Shown here one piece after another: positions 1 through 5,320 of a DNA stretch of 5,320 bases. The stretch's first letter is position 1. Each line of letters opens with the position of its first letter. The stretch is from an uncultured Pseudomonadota bacterium. Its GTDB lineage: Bacteria; Pseudomonadota; Gammaproteobacteria; Burkholderiales; Thiobacillaceae. The notes under the pieces are model-generated. The model was given only the letters and a program-made list of their open reading frames with translations. It did no database searches and had not been told where the DNA came from. The DNA is taken from the NCBI GenBank assembly GCA_903918705.1, contig CAIXFP010000061.1, positions 1 to 5,320 of the forward strand, given 5' to 3'. Both the position numbers and the translations under genes were made by a program.

Positions 1-140
1 ACGGTGTTGTTGCTCACCGTGCAGACACTGGTCGTGGTGGAACTGAAGCTCACCGACAGGCCGGAACTGGCCGTGGCGCTGAGCGTGATGGGCGAGGCAC
101 TCAGAGATACGTCAGGCAGGGCGGTGAAAGTGACAGTTTG
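1..140 (-). repeat. Seventh Ig-like module, cut by the window edge
   Basis: Residues 1686-1731 read QTVTFTALPDVSLS, then SATASSGLSVSFSS and SVCTVSNNT, which is the first half of the Ig-like unit seen six times earlier. Cys1725 is the first of the usual pair; the second should be 15 residues on, outside the window. The pattern so far (propeller followed by Ig-like modules) implies that at least the rest of this module follows, and perhaps more. Confidence 0.85.
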
Positions 141-3100
141 AGCGCTGGGGAAGGCATCCAGATTCAGGAAACCGACCCCGTCCACGCCCAGGACCGGCAC
201 CGGCGTGGTGGTTGTGTCTGTGCCGCTGCCGAGCTGGCCATAACTGTTGCCCCCCCAGCACATCACCGCTCCGGTGTTGGTCACGGCACAAGCGAAACTT
301 TCTGCCGCGGCAACCCCTTCCACTCCGCTGGACAAGCCCGTGATCGCCTGCGGGAAGAGTCGGTCGCCTCCCCGGCCGCCCCAGCAGTAGACCGCACCGG
401 CCTGGGTCACGGCACAGGTGAGGTAACTGCCACTGGCTATCGTCGCGACACCGCTGCCGAGCCCCGCCACCGCCACTGGGGTGGTGCTGGATACAGCGGG
501 GTCGTTGCCGAGTTCGCCGTAGGCATTCCAACCCCAGCACAGCGCCGCGCCGGTGCTGGTGACGGCGCAGGTATGGTGGCTACCCGCGCTGATCGCTTTC
601 ACGCCGCTGGATAACCCCGTGACCGGCACCGGTGTGTATGCACTGGTGGTGGTACCGTTACCAAGTTGACCATAGGTGTTGTCGCCCCAACACAGCACCG
701 CACCGGCCTGGGTCAGGGCGCAGGTATTGTCATAGCCGGCATCAATGGCGACCACGCCGCTGGAAAGCCCCACCACCGGCACGGGGATGGAACTACTCGT
801 GGTGGACCCGTTGCCGAGCTGGCCATAGCCATTCCAGCCCCAGCACAGCACGGCGCCGGCCTTGGTCAGGGCGCAGGTATGTTGGTGGCTAACCGTGACC
901 GCGGCCACGCCGCTGGAAAGCCCTGTCACCGCTACGGGCGTGGCGGAAATATCGCCGCTGTCGGGAACGGTGTTATTGCCGAGCTGCCCCTGATTGTTGC
1001 TGCCCCAGCACAGCACTGCCCCGCCGCTGGTGACCGCGCATGTGTGGTTTGCGCCATCGCCCGTGGCGATAGCGGCTCCCCCGCTGGAAAGACCAGTGAC
1101 TGCAACCGGAAAACCGCGGTTCGTCTGCGTGCCGTCGCCCAGTTGACCTGAGCCGTTGTACCCCCAGCATTTCACCGCCCCGGCACTGGACAGGGCGCAA
1201 GTAGAGTATTCCACCACCGTGACCATGGGCTGCACCAACCTTACCGTGAACGACCGACTCACGAGTGGAGCGGCGACATAGGTGGCGTTCCCCATCTGGT
1301 CGGCGGTCAAGGTGCAAGTTCCGGCAGCCACCAGGGTCACCGTGGTGCCGCTGACCGTGCACACACTCGGCGTGGTCGAACTGAGGCTGACCGGCAAGCC
1401 GGAACTGGCCGTGGCCGTGACGCTAAAGGGCGCGGCGCCCAGGAGCACGTTGGGCAACGGGGCGAAGGTGATGCTCTGGGTGGACAACGTGGTGGTCACC
1501 GAGAACGATTGCGTTACCTGGGGTGCCGCGGCAAAGGTGCTGTTACCCGTCTGGTCGGCGGTGATCGTGCAGGTGCCCGCGGTCATCAGGGAAACCGTGT
1601 TGCCGCTGACGCCGCAGATGGCCGGCGTGGCGGAACTGAAGCCGACCGGCAGGCCGGAACTGGCGGTGGCGCTGATGCTAAAGGCGGCGCTGCCCAAAGG
1701 CACATTTGCCAAGGCGGCGAAACTGATGGTTTGGGCGGCGAACAGGTTCAAGCCGCCACTGCCCCCCACACCCACTACCGTCACCGGATAGGCAGAACTC
1801 CCTGTGGAGGGATTGCCGAGCTGGCCACTTCCGTCGTAACCCCAACATTTCACTGCCCCGGAACGGGTCAGGACGCAACTGTGGTAGTAACCCGCGGCGA
1901 TCGCAATCACGCCGCTACTTAGCCCGGAGACAGCTACCGGAGTCGTGCCACTCGCCGCACTACTACCCAGTTGGCCAAACTGATTACTTCCCCAGCACAG
2001 CACCTGGCCGGCACTACTCAGGGCACAGGCGTGGTAATAGCCCGTGGCGATCGCGGCCATGCCGCTGGCAAGGCCCGCCACCGTGGCTGGCGCGCCTCCT
2101 GCCCAGCACTGCACCGCGCCAGAGTTGGTCAATGCGCAAAGGGCATAATCCCCCAGTGCGAGGCCGATCACATCACTCGAAAGCCCCGTCACGGCTGTCG
2201 GTGTGGTGGCATTGTTGCTGCCCCAGCCCCAACACTGCACGGCCCCGGTGGTCGACAAGGCACAGGTGTTACTACCACCCGCGGCAATCTTGGCGACGCC
2301 GCCGCCTAGCCCCGTGACCAACACCGGAGTGCCGCTATCGCTGGTGGTGCCGTTGCCGAGTTGGCCGTGATCGTTGGCGCCCCAGCACCAGACCGTACCC
2401 GCATTGGTCAGGGCACAAGAATGGTAAGAGCCCACACTGATTGCGGCCACACCACTGCCCAGCCCCGTGACCGGAACCGGACTGGCCGAATATGGGTAGG
2501 CAGTGTTGCCGATCTCGCCGTAATAATTACGGCCCCAGCACAACACGGCCCCGGCGCTGGTCAAGGCACAGCTGTGTTCTGCACCCGCACCGATGGCCAC
2601 CACCCCGCTGGAAAGCCCCGTCACCGCCACCGGGACGAGGGAATTGTTGAAACTGGTGTTGCCGAGTTGGCCTGCTTCGTTTTGCCCCCAGCATTGCACC
2701 CCGCCGGTATTGGAAAGGGCGCAGGTGTGGGCCGCACCTGCCGCGAGCATGGGTTTGATCGCCACTACCGTGAACGACCGCGACACCTGCGGCGCGGCGG
2801 CTACTGTGGCGCTGCCCGCCTGATCGGCCGCCACCGTGCAGGTGCCCACCGAGAGCAAGGCCACGGTGCTGCCGCTCACCGTGCAGACTGACGGCGTGCC
2901 GGAACTGAAGCTGACCGGCAATCCGGAACTGGCTGTGGCGCTGAGGCCGAACGGGCCGATACCCAGGATCTTGTTGGCAATTTCCGCAAAGTTGATGCTC
3001 TGGCTGAGCGGACTGGCCAGGACCGTGAACGACTGCGTTACCCGCGGCGCCGCGGCATAAGTAGCGCTACCCGCCTGGTCCGCCGCCACCGAGCAGGTGC

Positions 3101-5195
3101 CCGCCGCAACCAGGGTCACACTGCTGCCACTCACCGTGCAGACCGACGGTGTGATGGAACTGAAGCTCACCGCCAGGCCGGAACTGGCCGTGGCGCTGAC
3201 GGTGAACGGCCCAGCGTTGAGAAGCAAGGTCGGCAGTGCGGCGAAGCTGATGGTCTGATTGGATAACGGCATGGTCACCGGGAAGGATTGAGTCACCTGG
3301 GGTGCCGCGGCATAGGTGACGTTACCGGCCTGGTTGGCGGCGATCATGCAGGTGCCTGTTGCCAGGCCACTGACGATGTTGCCGGCAATGGTGCAAATAC
3401 TCGTGGTGAGACTGGAGAAACTCACCACCAACCCGGAAGTGGCGGTGGCCGATACCGTGCCGGTGCCGCTGTATGTGAGGGTAGGCGCGGCGCCGAAGCT
3501 GATGGTCTGTGCTAATGGGGTGACTACCTGGAATGATTGCGCCACCTGCGGCGCGGCGATGTAATTGCTGTTACCTGCCTGATCGGCGGCGATGGTGCAA
3601 ATGCCGGCAGATAACAAAGTCACTGTGTTGCCGCTCACCCTGCAGACAGCGTCAGTGGTGGTACTGAAACTGACCGGCAATCCTGAGCTAGCCGTGGCGC
3701 TGACTGTGAAGGCACTGGAACCCAATGTCCGGCCGGCCAGTGCTCCGAAAGTGATGTTCTGCGCAGCCCGTGTCTCCAGAAACCAGTTCAATACCGTATT
3801 GCCCCCCGCCGTGCTGTCCAGCGCGATCTGATACGTGGCTCCGGCACTGGCTGCAACCCACACCCGCGATTGGCCGCTTCCGGCGCCGCCGTTGTCGCTG
3901 GCAACAGGCGTAAGCGTCGCAAGCGCGCTGCCGGTGTAGACCGCTAGCCGGCTGGCGACGTCGCTGCCAAGGGTATCGATGGTGAATCTCCCGGAAGCCG
4001 GCGCGGTCCACTGCCACCAGAGAGAATGCTGGGCTGCCAATCCAGCGTGCGTGGGTTCACTCATCTCCGAAGTGGCGCTGGCGTTGTTGGCGCTGACATG
4101 ATTCAGATACGCATCAAAACTGACGACGAAGCGGTTGGCGAAGGCGTCGTTGGAGTAGCCATTGCCTGGAACCCGGATAGGTTGAGTCGAACTGGAATTG
4201 CCATCCCCGAGTTGGCCGAAAAAGTTCGTACCCCATGCATAGATCTTGCCGTCACTGCCGAGAGCCAGGCTGTGTCTGGACCCAGCCGCCACTGCTTTGG
4301 CGCTCACCGCCGGCGACAGGTTCACCTCCACCGGAATGTATTTGTACAAGGTGTCACCAGTGGCGTCGTCACCCCAAGCGTAAAGCTTTCCATCGCTACC
4401 AAGGGCGAGGCTGTGGTCACCGCCCGCCGCCACTGCCGTGGCGCTCACCCCCGCCGGCAGAGCAACCACGACGGGAGGACTGTCCTGGGTTTGCCTGCCA
4501 TCGCCGAGTTGGCCCAAGCTGTTATCTCCCCACGCATAGAGCTTGCCGTCGCTGCCGATAGCCAGGACGTGTCTGAACCCCGCCGCCACCGCCGTGGCGC
4601 TTACTCCAGACGGCAAGCTAACGGTGACAGGAATGGTGCGTATGGATAGGTTGATGGAAGGGCTGTAGATGCCGTCGCCGAGTTGGCCGTAATAGTCCGA
4701 ACCCCACGCATAGAGCTTGCTGTCGCTGCCAATGGCCAGGCTGTAGCCATCACCCGCCGCCACCTTGGCGGCGCTCACTCCTGCCGGCAGGCTCACCACC
4801 ACCGGCGTGCTGCTGTCGCCGGTGGTGCCATTGCCTAGCTCACCTGCGCTGCCGCATCCCCACGCATAGAGCTTGCCATCGCTGCCAATCGCCAGGTTGT
4901 GGCAAGCGCCCGCCGCCACCGCCGTGGCGCTTACACCTGCCGGCAGGTTCACTACCACCGGGGTATTGCTTTGCGAGGTGTTGCCATCTCCGAGTTGACC
5001 CGAGGTGTTGTCTCCCCAGGCATAGAGCTTGCCATTGCTGCCGATGGCTAGGCTGTGGTATCCCCCACCCGCCATCGCCGTGGCGCTCACCCCTATCGGC
5101 AAGCCCACCGCCACCGGTGCATTCCGCTGCGTGGTTGTGCCATCGCCTAGTTGACCCGAAGTGTTGTCTCCCCAGGCATAGCAGGACGACGTCAT
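1..5195 (-). CDS. Giant RCC1-propeller / Ig-like repeat protein, 5'-truncated, 3' end outside window
   Basis: The minus-strand frame is open for 1731 codons from ATG 5195 and is still open at position 1. Order of parts: RCC1 propeller A (residues 6-342), PPC-like domain (347-474), four Ig-like modules (479-811), RCC1 propeller B (815-1144), two Ig-like modules (1155-1318), RCC1 propeller C (1322-1672) and a partial Ig-like module (1686 onward). The protein is rich in Ser, Thr, Ala, Gly and Val, and regular Cys pairs suggest folding in an oxidising compartment, so a secreted or surface location is inferred. ATG 5195 is the only possible start before the repeats, but it is poor: TAG lies directly upstream in frame, the only Shine-Dalgarno-like run is GGGA four bases away, there is no signal peptide, and the protein begins in the middle of a blade. 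Residues 1-5 appear to come from inserted DNA. It is probably a disrupted gene, though its long open frame shows no further decay. The biochemical role is unknown; ligand binding or adhesion is a guess from the fold. Confidence 0.93.
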   Translation of the reverse strand, partial: MTSSCYAWGDNTSGQLGDGTTTQRNAPVAVGLPIGVSATAMAGGGYHSLAIGSNGKLYAWGDNTSGQLGDGNTSQSNTPVVVNLPAGVSATAVAAGACHNLAIGSDGKLYAWGCGSAGELGNGTTGDSSTPVVVSLPAGVSAAKVAAGDGYSLAIGSDSKLYAWGSDYYGQLGDGIYSPSINLSIRTIPVTVSLPSGVSATAVAAGFRHVLAIGSDGKLYAWGDNSLGQLGDGRQTQDSPPVVVALPAGVSATAVAAGGDHSLALGSDGKLYAWGDDATGDTLYKYIPVEVNLSPAVSAKAVAAGSRHSLALGSDGKIYAWGTNFFGQLGDGNSSSTQPIRVPGNGYSNDAFANRFVVSFDAYLNHVSANNASATSEMSEPTHAGLAAQHSLWWQWTAPASGRFTIDTLGSDVASRLAVYTGSALATLTPVASDNGGAGSGQSRVWVAASAGATYQIALDSTAGGNTVLNWFLETRAAQNITFGALAGRTLGSSAFTVSATASSGLPVSFSTTTDAVCRVSGNTVTLLSAGICTIAADQAGNSNYIAAPQVAQSFQVVTPLAQTISFGAAPTLTYSGTGTVSATATSGLVVSFSSLTTSICTIAGNIVSGLATGTCMIAANQAGNVTYAAAPQVTQSFPVTMPLSNQTISFAALPTLLLNAGPFTVSATASSGLAVSFSSITPSVCTVSGSSVTLVAAGTCSVAADQAGSATYAAAPRVTQSFTVLASPLSQSINFAEIANKILGIGPFGLSATASSGLPVSFSSGTPSVCTVSGSTVALLSVGTCTVAADQAGSATVAAAPQVSRSFTVVAIKPMLAAGAAHTCALSNTGGVQCWGQNEAGQLGNTSFNNSLVPVAVTGLSSGVVAIGAGAEHSCALTSAGAVLCWGRNYYGEIGNTAYPYSASPVPVTGLGSGVAAISVGSYHSCALTNAGTVWCWGANDHGQLGNGTTSDSGTPVLVTGLGGGVAKIAAGGSNTCALSTTGAVQCWGWGSNNATTPTAVTGLSSDVIGLALGDYALCALTNSGAVQCWAGGAPATVAGLASGMAAIATGYYHACALSSAGQVLCWGSNQFGQLGSSAASGTTPVAVSGLSSGVIAIAAGYYHSCVLTRSGAVKCWGYDGSGQLGNPSTGSSAYPVTVVGVGGSGGLNLFAAQTISFAALANVPLGSAAFSISATASSGLPVGFSSATPAICGVSGNTVSLMTAGTCTITADQTGNSTFAAAPQVTQSFSVTTTLSTQSITFAPLPNVLLGAAPFSVTATASSGLPVSLSSTTPSVCTVSGTTVTLVAAGTCTLTADQMGNATYVAAPLVSRSFTVRLVQPMVTVVEYSTCALSSAGAVKCWGYNGSGQLGDGTQTNRGFPVAVTGLSSGGAAIATGDGANHTCAVTSGGAVLCWGSNNQGQLGNNTVPDSGDISATPVAVTGLSSGVAAVTVSHQHTCALTKAGAVLCWGWNGYGQLGNGSTTSSSIPVPVVGLSSGVVAIDAGYDNTCALTQAGAVLCWGDNTYGQLGNGTTTSAYTPVPVTGLSSGVKAISAGSHHTCAVTSTGAALCWGWNAYGELGNDPAVSSTTPVAVAGLGSGVATIASGSYLTCAVTQAGAVYCWGGRGGDRLFPQAITGLSSGVEGVAAAESFACAVTNTGAVMCWGGNSYGQLGSGTDTTTTPVPVLGVDGVGFLNLDAFPSAQTVTFTALPDVSLSASPITLSATASSGLSVSFSSTTTSVCTVSNNT
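38..82. repeat. 45-bp DNA repeat shared with 3155-3199
   Basis: The 45 bases at 38-82 match those at 3155-3199 in the same orientation with a single difference (A at 56 against C at 3173). Both encode the SATASSGL(S/A)VSFSS stretch of an Ig-like module, in modules 7 and 3. Identity at DNA level over this length, between modules about 3.1 kb apart, points to recent duplication or gene conversion and not only to protein-level constraint. Confidence 0.85.
180..1232 (-). repeat. RCC1 beta-propeller block C (Cys-paired blades)
   Basis: Residues 1322-1672 contain seven CW cores, with Cys at 1343, 1396, 1451, 1502, 1553, 1604 and 1646. Each has a partner Cys ten residues earlier (1333, 1386, 1441, 1492, 1543, 1594, 1636). 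Spacings are 53, 55, 51, 51, 51 and 42. The consensus CALTQAGAVLCWGDN, YGQLGNGT, PVAVTGLSSGVAAI is close to that of block B, so B and C are sister copies and A is a more distant relative. Blade 6 is shortened to WGGRGGDRLFPQAITGL, without the GQLG turn. Blade 2 has a two-residue-longer approach (GDGANHTC) and blade 3 follows a longer loop (NNTVPDSGDIS). Confidence 0.88.
1242..1733 (-). repeat. Two tandem Ig-like modules between propellers B and C
   Basis: Modules start at residues 1155 and 1240, 85 residues apart. They repeat the scheme of the 2763-3761 block: QTISFAAL or QSITFAPL, SATASSGLPVGFSS, a Cys pair 15 residues apart (1194/1209 and 1279/1294), TADQTGN or TADQMGN, and AAPQVTQSFSV. They presumably act as a spacer between two propellers. 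The plus strand here is also open over long stretches, but only as an antisense image of the repeat. Confidence 0.85.
1764..2753 (-). repeat. RCC1 beta-propeller block B (Cys-paired blades)
   Basis: Residues 815-1144 contain seven CW cores, with Cys at 835, 886, 937, 988, 1030, 1067 and 1117. The standard blade reads HSCALTSAGAVLCWG, then N, YG and QLGN, then PVAVTGLSSGVVAIGAG. Each blade has a second Cys ten residues before the CW (825, 876, 927, 978, 1020, 1057, 1107), so each can form its own disulfide between adjacent strands. Blades 4 and 5 are short (42 and 37 residues to the next core in place of about 51) because the GQLGNG turn and its surroundings are missing, and blade 5 has CWAGG where the others have CWG. 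Seven cores fit a closed RCC1 propeller. The block is followed by a Gly-rich linker (VGVGGSGG) leading to the next Ig-like modules. Confidence 0.88.
2763..3761 (-). repeat. Four tandem Ig-like modules (about 84 residues each)
   Basis: Modules start at residues 479, 563, 647 and 732, a period of 84-85 residues. Each opens with Q-(N/T/S)-I-(T/S/N)-F, continues with a version of TVSATASSGLPVSFSS, a Cys followed by a short GN or GS loop, AAGTC or similar, AADQAGN and AAPQVTQSFTV. The two cysteines in each module are always 15 residues apart (518/533, 601/616, 686/701, 771/786), so one intramodule disulfide is likely. The style matches bacterial Ig-like repeat domains that form rigid stalks in surface proteins. 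Module 2 is the most divergent (YSGTGTVSATATSG). The block links the PPC-like domain to propeller B. Confidence 0.85.
3155..3199. repeat. 45-bp DNA repeat shared with 38-82
   Basis: This is the partner copy of the repeat at 38-82 (44 of 45 bases identical, direct orientation), lying in Ig-like module 3. Recombination between the two would delete the intervening propeller B, Ig modules 4-6 and propeller C while keeping the frame, because the separation of 3117 bases is a multiple of three. Confidence 0.85.
3774..4157 (-). other. PPC-like beta-sandwich domain within the repeat protein
   Basis: Residues 347-474 contain SNDAFAN (348-354), NASATSEMSEPTHAG (371-385), SLWWQWTAPASG (391-402), TIDTLGSD (405-412), LAVYTGSAL (417-425) and an ending ATYQIALDSTAGG (453-465). 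This pattern of an NDxFAN opening, a xEPxHAG motif, a WWxWTAP strand and an LAVYTG strand is one I recognise from bacterial extracellular multidomain proteins and resembles pre-peptidase C-terminal (PPC) sandwiches. Such domains usually serve as accessory or binding modules, not as enzymes. Here it sits between the first propeller and the Ig-like stalk. Family-level assignment is from memory of the motif, not from a profile search. Confidence 0.7.
4170..5180 (-). repeat. RCC1 beta-propeller block A (LYAWG type, first blade cut)
   Basis: Residues 6-342 contain seven YAWG cores, with Tyr at residues 6, 58, 110, 162, 220, 272 and 319. Spacings are 52, 52, 52, 58, 52 and 47. The typical unit reads HSLAIGSDGKLYAWGDN, then GQLGDG, then PVVV, then LPAGVSATAVAAG, which is the RCC1 (regulator of chromosome condensation) consensus in its bacterial form. 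Six cores have the preceding HSLA strand; the first lacks it because the gene is interrupted there. Blade 4 carries a six-residue insertion around residues 178-185, and blade 6 has lost the GQLGDG turn. Seven repeats fit the seven-bladed RCC1 fold. Unlike the two later propellers, this one has no regular cysteines; only Cys98 and Cys114 occur, both in one repeat. Confidence 0.9.
4994..5025. repeat. 32-bp DNA repeat shared with 5150-5181
   Basis: The 32 bases match 5150-5181 with one difference. Both encode YAWGDNTSGQL, in blades 2 and 1 of propeller A. This copy continues into the normal GKL-encoding sequence, whereas the other stops at 5181, which defines the foreign-DNA junction. Confidence 0.85.
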
Positions 5196-5237
5196 CTATT
5201 CCCGCGCAGGTCGCGCCTGGTTCAGGGCATGGGATAG
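5196..5237 (+). other. Potential nested stem-loop in the element end
   Basis: CTATTCCC (5196-5203) can pair with GGGATAG (5231-5237) with one bulged T, and an inner CAGG can pair with CCTG across a TCGCG loop. The structure lies between the repeat-gene junction and the transposase start. It could be part of a structured non-coding element end, as IS110-family elements encode a guide (bridge) RNA in one non-coding end, or a structure in the transposase leader. It is too short to be a whole bridge RNA, and chance pairing in GC-rich DNA is possible. Confidence 0.3.
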
Positions 5238-5263
5238 CGCATTGATTTTGGGGCGGGGTGTGG

Positions 5264-5320
5264 ATGCCGGATTTGTTGGTTGGACTTGATGTGGCTACGG
5301 AAATGGCCAGATGTTGGCTG
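5264..5320 (+). CDS. N-terminus of a putative IS110-family (DEDD/RuvC-like) transposase, partial
   Basis: The 19 visible residues are MPDLLVGLDVATEMARCWL. The LLVGLDVA core resembles the first beta-strand of IS110-family transposases, where a (F/V)VG(I/L)DV(S/A) motif carries the first acidic residue of the RuvC-like DEDD site; here that would be Asp9. ATG 5264 is preceded by GGGGCGGGG at 5250-5258, a plausible ribosome binding site five bases away. An in-frame GTG at 5258 is an alternative start, and TGA at 5243 closes the frame upstream. The gene is divergent from the repeat gene and runs out of the window. With so few residues the assignment rests on motif resemblance alone; another RuvC-fold protein could begin the same way. 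Confidence 0.5.
   Translation, partial: MPDLLVGLDVATEMARCWL

Larger units (their letters stand above)
5182..5320 (+). mobile_element. Probable end of an IS110/IS1111-like insertion interrupting the repeat gene
   Basis: After 5181 the sequence departs abruptly from the RCC1 repeat. Intact blades continue GCATAG with AGCTTGCC (plus strand); here it continues with CAGGACGAC. None of the three minus-strand frames to the right of 5181 encodes recognisable RCC1 sequence. Eighty-two bases into this foreign stretch a plus-strand frame starts with a transposase-like N-terminus. IS110-family elements typically lack classical terminal inverted repeats, so the boundary must be placed by loss of homology, as done here. 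The other end of the element lies outside the window, so target duplication and element size cannot be judged. A different kind of rearrangement is possible. Confidence 0.5.

Noticed and set aside
112..540. Minus-strand frames rich in Arg, Gly and His at 112-540, 973-1362, 1678-1878 and 3688-4017
   Set aside because: They are out-of-frame readings of the same strand as the repeat gene, with no domain pattern. The frame giving RCC1 and Ig-like repeats is uninterrupted across all of them.
1282..1791. A 169-codon plus-strand open frame, with similar ones at 138-614, 666-1151, 1971-2309, 2361-2891 and 4026-4649
   Set aside because: All lie antisense to the continuous 1731-codon repeat frame and show its periodicity (for example recurrent VPLTVHT, ELAVAVTL). 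They arise because the GC-rich repeats rarely place stops on the other strand.
1..5195. Possible CRISPR array or simple satellite, given the strong periodicity
   Set aside because: The periods (about 150 and 252 bases) are multiples of three, match protein blades and modules, and vary in sequence in a codon-like way. There are no short identical repeats with unique spacers.
5200..5320. Promoter or signal peptide for the repeat gene upstream of 5195
   Set aside because: The in-frame upstream sequence is closed by TAG at 5196-5198 and another TAG further up. No hydrophobic leader and no convincing -35/-10 pair is visible on the minus strand.

Overview
Nearly the whole window is one reading frame on the minus strand. 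It enters at an ATG at 5195, runs leftwards through 1731 codons without a stop, and leaves the window still open at position 1. I translated it codon by codon. It encodes a giant modular repeat protein that looks extracytoplasmic. No other protein-coding gene is supportable in 1-5195; the open plus-strand frames there are antisense shadows of the repeats.

Layout in protein order (right to left on the DNA): an RCC1-type beta-propeller of the LYAWG type (block A, 4170-5180); a PPC-like beta-sandwich with an NDAFAN start and a WWQWTAPASG core (3774-4157); four Ig-like modules of about 84 residues (2763-3761); a second RCC1 propeller with a Cys pair in each blade (block B, 1764-2753); two more Ig-like modules (1242-1733); a third, Cys-paired RCC1 propeller (block C, 180-1232); and the start of a seventh Ig-like module cut by the window edge (1-140). 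Each RCC1 block has exactly seven WG (or WA) blade cores, so I read the protein as three seven-bladed propellers joined by Ig-like spacers. Function is not known: binding or adhesion at the cell surface is an inference from the architecture.

The right edge (5182-5320) is different DNA. The first blade of block A stops abruptly after 5181, where it still matches the next blade at 31 of 32 bases. The gene then has neither the first half of that blade nor a signal peptide, and an in-frame TAG abuts the ATG. On the plus strand a separate reading frame starts at 5264. Its 19 visible residues (MPDLLVGLDVATEMARCWL) resemble the N-terminus of an IS110/IS1111-family DEDD transposase. The simplest reading is that a mobile element inserted into the 5' part of the repeat gene and separated it from its start and export signal. 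A small potential hairpin lies in the element end, before the transposase.

The DNA is GC-rich. The Ig-like repeat (QTISFAAL ... SATASSGLPVSFSS ... CTVSG ... AAGTCT ... AADQAGN) and the Cys-type RCC1 repeats are of a kind I associate with environmental Beta- and Gammaproteobacteria. This is a tentative placement from repeat style only; no housekeeping gene is present to test it.
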